A stretch of DNA of 64,000 nt from Adiantum capillus-veneris (lineage: Eukaryota > Streptophyta > Polypodiopsida > Polypodiales > Pteridaceae). A model generated the notes under the pieces. It saw only the letters and a list, made by a program, of their open reading frames with translations, was not told where the DNA came from and made no database searches. A program made the translations under genes and the position numbers. This document shows positions 55,684 through 64,000 of the stretch, in pieces; positions within the stretch are counted from its first letter, which is position 1; each line of letters starts with the position of its first letter. Where the stretch lies: positions 108,382,549-108,446,548 of the forward strand of contig CM043953.1 of assembly GCA_014529385.2 (NCBI GenBank). Reading direction: 5' to 3'.

Positions 55684-57525
55684 ATGAAATTGTTGCATCT
55701 GGATTTTTTGTCGTGGGCTGTATAAGCTCACTTTGTATGTCAAGTGTGGGAAAATTTTTGCAAATACAATTGTAGATTCAAAGGTTGTTTTCGATGCAAA
55801 AATTTGGCTTGCATGTTTTGGGCATCTAAATTTTGCCAGTTTGCTGTATTTGCAAAAATATGATATGGTTGATTCTTTGCCGCCTCTTGAAGCACCTATG
55901 AAGCATGTTTGTGAAGATTATATTTTGGGTAAGATGCAATGTTTAAAGTTTCCAAAGGATGGTTCAATTAGGGCTACATACATGGAAGTTACAATTTGTG
56001 CATATAGTGATGTTTGTGGGCCCATGCAAACTCTGTCCTTGGGAAATTACCTTTACTTTGTGACATTCATTGTTGATTACTCCAAGCATGCATGGGTATA
56101 TCCGCTTAAAGCTAAGTCCAAAGTGTTTATGTGCTTCAAGTCATTTTTGTCCATGGCAGAAAATGTCTCCAAATGTACTATGGACACCCTTCGTTTCAAT
56201 AGAGGGGGGGAGTATATGTCTCATGAATTTAATGCATTTTTGAATAGTTGTGGGATAAAACACCAATGTACAATACCGTATACACCTCAGCAAAATGGTG
56301 TTGCTGAGAGGAAAATCAGGTCACTTATGGAAACGACACGATGTATGGTTAAAAGTTAAACTTTGCCACATTTTTTTTGGCTTGAGGCTATCATGTGTGC
56401 CGCTTATGTACTTAACATGTGTCCTAAAAAGATTTGCAATCTATGACTCCATATGAAGCATGGCATGATAGAAAGCCATCTATTGATCACATGCACGTTT
56501 TTGGCTATTTGGCTTATGCTTTGGTGCCACAAACGCAACATAGAAAATTCGATGATAAGGTTGCCAAATTCATTTTTTTTGGTTATAGTGCTGAAAGCAA
56601 AGGTTATAGGTTGTACCGTCCACAAACAAAGTGTATCTTGGTTTCACAGAATGCAGTGTTTTTGGAAGATTCTGTTCAGCCCTTGTTGTCATGTATTAGA
56701 GATTGTAATGTAAGCTAACATGAAATTTATGATAGTTTGTTGCCTCCTTTTAGTGGTGAAAATTTGAATGACGCAAATGTACAGCCTATGGGGGTTCTTG
56801 ATAATGTTAAAGATAAGCCTATTACTGATGTAGATGTACATGATGTACTTGATGTGGAAAGGGCTGAGAATGAGCAGGCTAGAGGTATGGCAAAATGGGT
56901 GGTGCATACTTTGCGTGATAGTAAATTGGATGCACCTTTGTCTAGTCGTACTTGTTTAGGTTCTTGCCATGCATCTTATGCATCAGATTGTTATGCTTTG
57001 GACGTTTCTAGCTTATATGATGTGTTGAGGAACCTCTGTCTTTTGATGAAGCACAAAATTCAAAAAGTTGGCTGGCCATCATGCAATCAGAATATGATGC
57101 ACTTATAAAAAATGAAATATGGACTTTATGTGATTTTCCTCTCGGCAAAAAGGTCATTGGTACAAAGTGGGTTAACAAGTTGAAACATAATCCAAATGGT
57201 GAGATTGATTGCTATAAGGCTTGACTTGTTGCAAAGGGTTATGTGCAACATAAAGGCATAGATTATGAAGAGACTTTTGCTCCCACTTGTCATATGGCTA
57301 CTGTGAATACATGTGGTAGTGATGTGTGTGAACACATTTAGGACCATCGGGGCATTTTTCCCCTCACTAGGAGTTTTTCCCCCCATGCATTGTACATACA
57401 ACCATCACTCTAGGGCTATCTAATCTTTCATTGCACACTAAGTAATACTACTCTCTCTTATGTGCCTTGAGCTTCCTTCATCTTCTCCACGCTACGTGTG
57501 TTTCCCTGCAACCCTATTTCGAACA
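55684..57525 (+). mobile_element. Copia fragment I with internal deletion, plus 3' LTR
   Basis: It starts inside the pre-integrase region (FGHLNFASLLYLQKYDMVDS) and continues through integrase (YSKHAWVYPL, FNRGGEYMSHEF where the usual Asp is Asn, PQQNGVAERK) and the start of RT (ETFAPTCHMAT). At about 57303 it jumps directly to LTR sequence (ACATGTGGTAGTGATGTGTG to CCCTATTTCGAAC), so the rest of RT and RNase H are deleted. Stops and shifts occur at 56358 and 56700. The LTR is in plus orientation and lacks about its first ten bases. Confidence 0.9.
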
Positions 57526-57526
57526 A

Positions 57527-57985
57527 GAATTTGGCCAATTTTTTTCTTTCATCAAAGAGAGAGGGGCCTTGGAATGTCCCCTTTCTCAATGTTTTTCTTG
57601 AGCATGGTACCTAGGGGATGTGAGCCAATTCCAAAGAATAGACAGACTAAGGGGACAACCTTGTTTGATTGATCTTTTAAGGATTCCACAACTATGTTGT
57701 TAAAGAGTAGTCCTAAAGAACTACCTAATCCTAGGGTGTGGGGTCCAAAGCCCAAAGCCTTCATGAATTCTTCTATGTATGACCAAGAGACTCAATCATC
57801 ACCTTTGTCAAGGTCAAGCTAGAGGAGGATACATTGCTCTTTGGTTAAGTTTTCATATTTTGTGTGGGCAGTCATTGTTGCAAAAATGTTTTTGTGTATG
57901 GCCTTCCTTTAATGAAGTCATGTTGGTGGGGATTAATCATCATTTTCAAGATTGGAGACAATCTCATTCTAGTTTGAGTGAGTAT
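57527..57985 (-). pseudogene. LINE reverse-transcriptase fragment, minus strand
   Basis: On the minus strand broken frames give NPHQHDFIKGR, then an LDLDK segment, and 57764-57552 reads MKALGFGPHTLGLGSSLGLL, LLFNNIVVES and FFGIGSHPLGTML. These are the N-x-x-QxGFIxGR, LDxxKAYD and R-Q-G-C-P-L-x-P-L-x-F blocks of plant L1-type reverse transcriptase, in decayed form. A related plus-strand fragment is at 62036-62930. No poly(A) tail or endonuclease was seen. Confidence 0.75.
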
Positions 57986-57989
57986 TGAG

Positions 57990-59291
<1,302 letters not shown>

Positions 59292-59748
59292 TGCACAAGA
59301 TGACAAAATAGCTTGTGCAATACTAATTGTAGTGAAAACGAAGGCCAAAATGAGCCCGAGTGAGAAATCTGAGCATACTGAGCTCTATGAGCATACCCAA
59401 AATATTTTTCGATCTATGAACGCTCTCCAAAGCTCACATAAATCAAAGAAAGTGAGCAGGTATGTGCTGGAACTGCTGACGACTAAGCCTGAGAGGATGC
59501 AACCTGCTCTGATACCAATTGTTAGAATTAGGGTTGTAGGAAAACACACACAGCTTGGAGAAGACAAAGGAAGCTCAAGGCACACAAGAAAGAGTGTATT
59601 AGTTAGTGTGCAATGGAGAGATAAGATAGCCCTAGAGCGATGGGCGTATATACAATGCATGAGGGAAAAAACCTCCTAGCAAGGGAAAAAATGCCTCGAC
59701 GGTCCTAAGTGTGTTCACACACATCACTACCACATGTAGATGGTAACA
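59292..59748 (-). mobile_element. Copia copy J: 5' LTR, primer site and leader only
   Basis: 59520-59748 is a Copia LTR (minus orientation), with TGGTATCAGAGCAGG immediately inside it. 59292-59519 matches the leader of the full Copia at 50207-50432. It stops before gag, at the junction with the A-family gag D around a shared TGCACAA. No second LTR was found. Confidence 0.9.
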
Positions 59749-59892
59749 CCTTCCATAATTTATAATTATAGATAGTGTATAAACAAAAATAATTAATTGT
59801 TGTCCAGAATTGCTTGAGCCATTGGCAATCCTCCCCTCTGCATCCCAATGCTCTCTTCTTGATACTGGATCTTGCCCGTTTAGGAACATGTA

Positions 59893-59953
<61 letters not shown>

Positions 59954-60835
59954 TATATTTATATATATACATCCTTCCCAACACACATTGACAACATGGT
60001 TGTTCATCCTATAGACTAGGAAAACAAAAACTCCACGAGAAGACACACTCTGCGATACTATTCCCAATGCAAGACCAGACTCATCACGTAGCAAAAGGAA
60101 TGTCGTCACGAAGCTTGTAAGGGACAACAAAAACACAAAAAATAACTCCCTTCTTCCCACTACTATAGGAAAATCCTATGCATTGCGCCATACCAACTTT
60201 AATTGTACAATCAGTACCACCAGCAACAACAGGTTCCTTTGTAATATACCACGACTCCATAGGAGCGGAAACCTTCTCTTTTGCAAGAGAACAAGCAAAA
60301 CTAGACCCTGTACGCAAAGAGGTGGACCATGGACACAGACAAAATCATTCAAAACAAACAGAAAAAGCATTAAGTACATAAGTATCACATACGCCATGAA
60401 CATGTACCTTCTAAATTCTCAAAAAAGAAAAAACATCTTTATCAAAACTCTGCCATAGTTCTTCAACTTTCCTAACTCATCATATGGCTAAGACAAAATT
60501 TCTTGGGCAGTTTCCATATGCTATTTGCAAGGCATCTTGCTAATTTGCAAGGAACAAAATATATTCCTTCAACAATTAATCTCTTTAAATATTTCTTCAC
60601 ATGATCAACCAACTCTTAATATTAAACAGTAACAAATTATCAAACAATACTTTATCAAGCAATAAGAATTTATCAAACAGTGATAATTTATCAAAAAAAT
60701 CTTTCACTACTCTACAAAAACATATGCTTGTTTCTTGTGATACAATCACGTTTCTTGGACGGTTTAAGGAAAATTCCTAGAATTGACTTACTAGGCAGGC
60801 ATCCATAACGATAAAGAATCACAAATTTATCTTAC
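59749..60835 (-). other. Unassigned region with possible exon remnants
   Basis: It has CT and TA runs at 59892-59950. On the minus strand a coding-like block lies at about 59990-60320 (EKVSAPMESWYITKEPVVAG, then GFSYSSGKKGVIF and GLALGIVSQSVSSRG) broken by a stop and frameshift. A possible splice acceptor GCGTACAG precedes it near 60312. 60400-60780 has nothing recognisable. The family is unknown. Confidence 0.35.
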
Positions 60836-61006
60836 CAGACTAGCAACATATGCGATTACCTCCCGTGTTAGAGGTTGGACGGCTTCAACTCCTTCCTGAG
60901 TCAATACCTCCGCTTGAGATACGATTGGAGTAGTTGATACCTTTCTTTTCATCTCCGGAACGGTAGGAGCATCCTTAGTGCTTTGAGTCACTCACTTTGG
61001 GGCCAT
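60836..61006 (-). pseudogene. Exon-like coding segment with splice donor, unrecognised
   Basis: ATG at 61006 opens MAPK, an in-frame TGA, then VTQSTKDAPTVPEMKRKVST, VSQAEVLTQEGVEAV and LTREVIAYVASL, followed at once by GTAAGA, a good donor. The segment is 171 bases, exactly 57 codons. A leader of about 230 bases and a TATA box precede it. It may be the first exon of a decayed host gene or the start of a retroelement gag. The TGA would need to be absent for translation. Confidence 0.4.
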
Positions 61007-61330
61007 TGTATCGTGATAGAGAAGAGGAAAAGCTTCATCGTGAAAAGTAGAGTTATGGCTTCCTTGCTTTCCGAGAAGATGGCAAGAGAGAGAGAAAGAG
61101 ATCAACTAAACAATCCGAGGGACAACACGATGGTGGTAGAGATGGCTTGAGAGAGAGAGGTGGAGGGTGAGAGGTTGAGGGAGGAAGATACCTCCGACAT
61201 CAAGGCAACAAAGCTTTTGATTTTGAGAACTTTTGTGTTTGTATGTCCCCAAAGGGAGGGAAGAGAGGCCTTTATATAGGCTCTCAAGAGTCAAAAGAGC
61301 AAGCTAAGAATAGTGAAAAGCAGAGAGATA
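61007..61330 (-). promoter_or_regulatory. Possible promoter and leader with TATA box
   Basis: On the minus strand CCTATATAAAGG lies at about 61269-61280, followed by a CT-rich leader of about 230 bases to the ATG at 61006. This is the normal plant arrangement of TATA box, start site about 30 bases on, and pyrimidine-rich leader. An LTR promoter is the alternative. Confidence 0.45.
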
Positions 61331-62035
61331 AGTGCTTATTTTTTTGTGGACACACATTTCGATGCATGATTTTGAGACTCTAATTTTAGGAGAAGCTTGG
61401 CTTCCAAGAAAGGAAACTCTAATCTTGACTTACTTTCTTTGCCTTCCTAAAAATACTCCTTTCCTAAAAACGCTCTTTCTTTCCTAAAACTAATCCTTCT
61501 TTTCTAAAAATAATACTCATTTCCTAAAATTACTCTCTTTCCTAAAATTACTCTTTCTTTCTTAAGAGTGAGCTCTTATCTTTAGATATAGTCTTGAGGC
61601 TTACGTTTTCCATATCAACCTATTGTTTCCAAGTGAATAAGAGCTATAATTAATAGTTCCAAAGTCCGATTTTTGATCTGATTTTTCCGATAAAAAATTC
61701 TATGACTTAACAGAATGAGAACCTTGAATACTTTTGCAAAGTAAATGAAATAGATTTTTGTGTGTATCCAAATCACCATATTTTGTTGGAAGTTTAGAAA
61801 CCTTTGGGTGTTTGAGGCTAAACTGGCGGTGGCTCACTTTGATGATATTGTGTGTCTCAACACTGAGCTCATCCATGTTGTAGGAGCTATAGGAGGGACA
61901 ACATGTAGAGATAAAGAGTAGTGGCACCATTCATTGAGTTGCCTAGGCTTCTCATAGCACCCATGTTCTGGTTCCAGGTGTGGCAGGGTTGATGTCTATT
62001 GTTGACGCCTCAAGACACATGTTCTTTTCGAGTCA
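61331..62035. other. No gene recognised
   Basis: AT-rich; 61440-61570 has repeated TTTCCTAAAA-type units (an irregular tandem of about ten-base motifs such as CTCTTTCCTAAAA). No coding motif. Confidence 0.5.
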
Positions 62036-62930
62036 ATATAATTTCTCTCCACTCACAATTGTGAGTATGGCAATACATTTACTAAGCAAGAGTGTGTCCT
62101 CTTTAGCTAGACCTAGAGCATACCACCAAATCACTAGGTGATTTATAAAAGTTGTCATGAAATCATTGGGCTTTGGGCCACGACTGTGTTGGATGGATCA
62201 CACTCTTAGTGCTGGCAGCCATTTTGAGCCACTCTTTAATGATAGAATTGTGGGCTCAGTCAAAGTCAAAAGAGCCACCCTTTTAGCCCCACTAGTATTT
62301 GCCATCGGCTCTCATGTTTATCATGTTAGAACGTTTGATCCATCATTATGGACGATATAGATCATGTCTAAAGGAATGATCTTTGGACACCTAGGTGACC
62401 CTTTGGGGGTGGGCATAACACACAAGCAAAGATTCGAGTGGGTATTGGAAAGAGTAGAATAATTAGCATACGTTAATGGTTAGGCCCAATTGGCTCTCCC
62501 CCCTTAAAATAGGCAATGGAGAATTCAATGGCTAGAATCAAGATGGGTGGTAGTTGAAGATAACATTTGGAATCCAGAGTGGCCACTGTCTATGAAGATA
62601 GTTTTGTGGAAGGTGTTGTGGGATTCTCTACTGAGGGTGACAAGATTTTAGCTAGAGGTGTTGGTTTAGAAAGGTGGTCAAGGTGCAAAACAGCCATTGA
62701 GATTCCCCTTAAACTTTTCAAGGAAAGCTCGATGAAAAAATGGTATGGCAGATAAGATATGCACTAGGATCCAAAGGACCTCAAAGATTGGTTTCTTCAA
62801 GTACGATCTATTTTTGGAGGGAAGGTGATGAGAAACCAATTGATTCACTCAAATAGTCAGATTTTGCATATGTTAGAGCAAGTTTAGAAGACCAGGAATC
62901 ATTGAGTATTCAAGAATGACCTTTTGTTAA
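62036..62930 (+). pseudogene. LINE reverse-transcriptase fragment, plus strand
   Basis: The frame 62157-62360 reads MKSLGFGPRLCWMDHTLSAG, FNDRIVGSVKVKR and LLAPLVFAIGSHV, the palm region of plant L1-type RT, decayed at the R-Q-G-C-P-L block. Further blocks follow (HLGDPLGVGITHKQRFEW near 62390; SLPP-x-NRQWRIQWLESRW near 62490). AYHQIT just upstream corresponds to the AYDxIxW motif. It is homologous to 57527-57985. Ends not defined. Confidence 0.75.
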
Positions 62931-62933
62931 CTT

Positions 62934-63440
62934 CTGTCATAAAAAATAATATCTAATTCTCCCAAATGATTTTCTCATGTTAAACTGATCATTTAATATG
63001 GGGAAGTACCAGGGAGTAAAAGCTAGACTATTGGTAAGGCTGCTAGACCGGTCTTTGCAGGGATCCAAAGGGGGGCATTCTGCAAAAGAGCAATGCGCAT
63101 GACTTGAGCTTGAAAGACCTAAGGTTCAACTCCATTAAGACTTCCATAGGCTAAGGTTCCAAAACATTAATTGAAAGTCCAAATGGTCAAAGCTGGGAAA
63201 ATTGGATGGTGGTGGGAAGACTCAAAAGTCTTTCCACATCCCTATGAAGGAGGGGACGAGCCATGAGAGTAGGAGATGAGAGAGAAACACACACACATAC
63301 ACTCTAAAGCTTCCCCTTTACACAAAGGGAATACTAGACACATGTCAAGCTCCTAGGCCAGCTGCCCCCAAACACCACTCAAATCCTATTGGATGGCCAT
63401 AGAGGTGGACCAATGAGAATTAGGCTAGAGTAAAATTAGT
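62934..63440 (+). repeat. Dispersed repeat Y, plus copy
   Basis: 62934-63006 matches the reverse complement of 22733-22807, and looser matches continue (AGACCTAAGGTTC, the CA run near 63285, AGACACATGTCAAGC, AATCCTATTGG). It immediately precedes a gypsy integrase. Confidence 0.6.
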
Positions 63441-63459
63441 CTAATCAATTTAAAAAGGC

Positions 63460-64000
63460 TTGATAACAGAACCAATAGAATTTAAGCTCCCTAGAAGACT
63501 ATTGGACAGTCTATTGAGGGGTCCAATGAGCATCAAGCAGCCCAATGGCTTGCCTAATTCAAAATGTGTGGTATGCCAAAAGACGATGTTTGATAGTGTG
63601 AAGCAACCTGTATTTCTTCAACCGTTGCCAATCCCTAATTCGCCATGGGAGAGCATATCTATGGATTATATCTTTGGATTGCCCAAGTCTATCCATGGGA
63701 ATACAAGAATATGGATGATAGTAGACAAGTTTAGTAAACAAGAACATTTATACTTGTCAAAAAGACTATCAAGACCCATCAAATGGCAACCCTCTTTACA
63801 TCACAAATCTTCAAATACCATGGCTTGCCAATGTCTGAAGTGCTGGATAGAGATCCTAGAATGACCAATAATTTTTGAAAGGGTCACTTTGAGAATTTAG
63901 GTACAAGGCTAAACTTCTCTTTGGCCTATCATCCCCAAACGGATGGCCAAAGTGAAATAGCTAAACTAACAGTTGTTGATCTACTAAAAGCTTATGTCAC
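63460..64000 (+). pseudogene. Ty3/gypsy integrase, runs off the window
   Basis: The frame 63460-63864 has CVVCQKTMFDSVKQP (zinc-binding end) and SPWESISMDYIFGLPKSIHG with the first catalytic Asp, followed by WMIVDKFSKQ. After a frameshift come FENLGTRLNFSLAYHPQTDG and QSEIAKL with the catalytic Glu, then the window ends. The SMDxIxGLP and AYHPQTDGQSE forms resemble chromovirus integrases. Upstream RT and RNase H are absent, so it is 5'-truncated; the rest lies beyond 64000. Confidence 0.85.

Overview
The window reads as repeat-dense nuclear DNA of a land plant with a large genome. I found no intact host gene, no rRNA, tRNA or CRISPR array, and no bacterial-type operon. Almost everything recognisable is a decayed transposable element: Ty3/gypsy LTR retrotransposons of at least five families (one with dual RNase H, typical of the plant Tat lineage, and one with an integrase chromodomain, a chromovirus), one Ty1/copia family in four differently broken copies, two LINE reverse-transcriptase fragments, and many GA/CT, CA and TA microsatellites. 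The plant group (fern, lycophyte, gymnosperm or other) cannot be fixed from the sequence; a seed-free plant is only a guess.

Layout. 1-1908: mostly unassigned. 1909-8505: minus-strand gypsy element F with a 2.3-kb 3' LTR and a fragmentary pol. 8506-13160: a plus-strand degenerate coiled-coil reading region, then an LTR-like promoter, a primer-binding site and a gag with two zinc knuckles (G). 13174-20757: plus-strand Tat-like element A (5' LTR, gag, protease, RT, RNase H, second RNase H, integrase; 3' LTR missing). 20758-28320: dispersed repeats, homopolymers, a minisatellite, foldback hairpins and stretches with nothing recognisable. 28326-36286: an LTR of the A family (C) split by a complete minus-strand chromovirus L (29575-35574, TSD agagg). 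36292-38465: gypsy fragment E, abutting a Copia fragment without LTRs (38466-40217). 40620-43937: LTR element K, without retroviral ORFs but carrying an antisense coiled-coil coding fragment. 45300-55618: Tat-like element B on the minus strand, whose LTR is split by a nearly full-length Copia (45570-50659, TSD caaaa) and whose pol is split by a solo LTR of the F family (53045-55160, TSD gcgt). 55684-59748: a Copia fragment with internal deletion, a LINE fragment, the 5' end of another A-family element, and the 5' end of a fourth Copia copy. 59749-64000: an unassigned possible transcription unit, a LINE fragment, a dispersed repeat and a gypsy integrase running off the window.

The 'system' here is nested transposition: insertion order can be read from target-site duplications, and LTRs of one family serve as landing sites for others. 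I did not find a previously undescribed functional system. The most unusual items are element K with its possibly captured fragment, the coiled-coil ORF next to the LTR promoter at 11.0-11.5 kb, the foldbacks near 25.6-25.9 kb, and the exon-like segment near 61.0 kb. All homology statements come from reading the sequence by eye; no alignment or database search was run.
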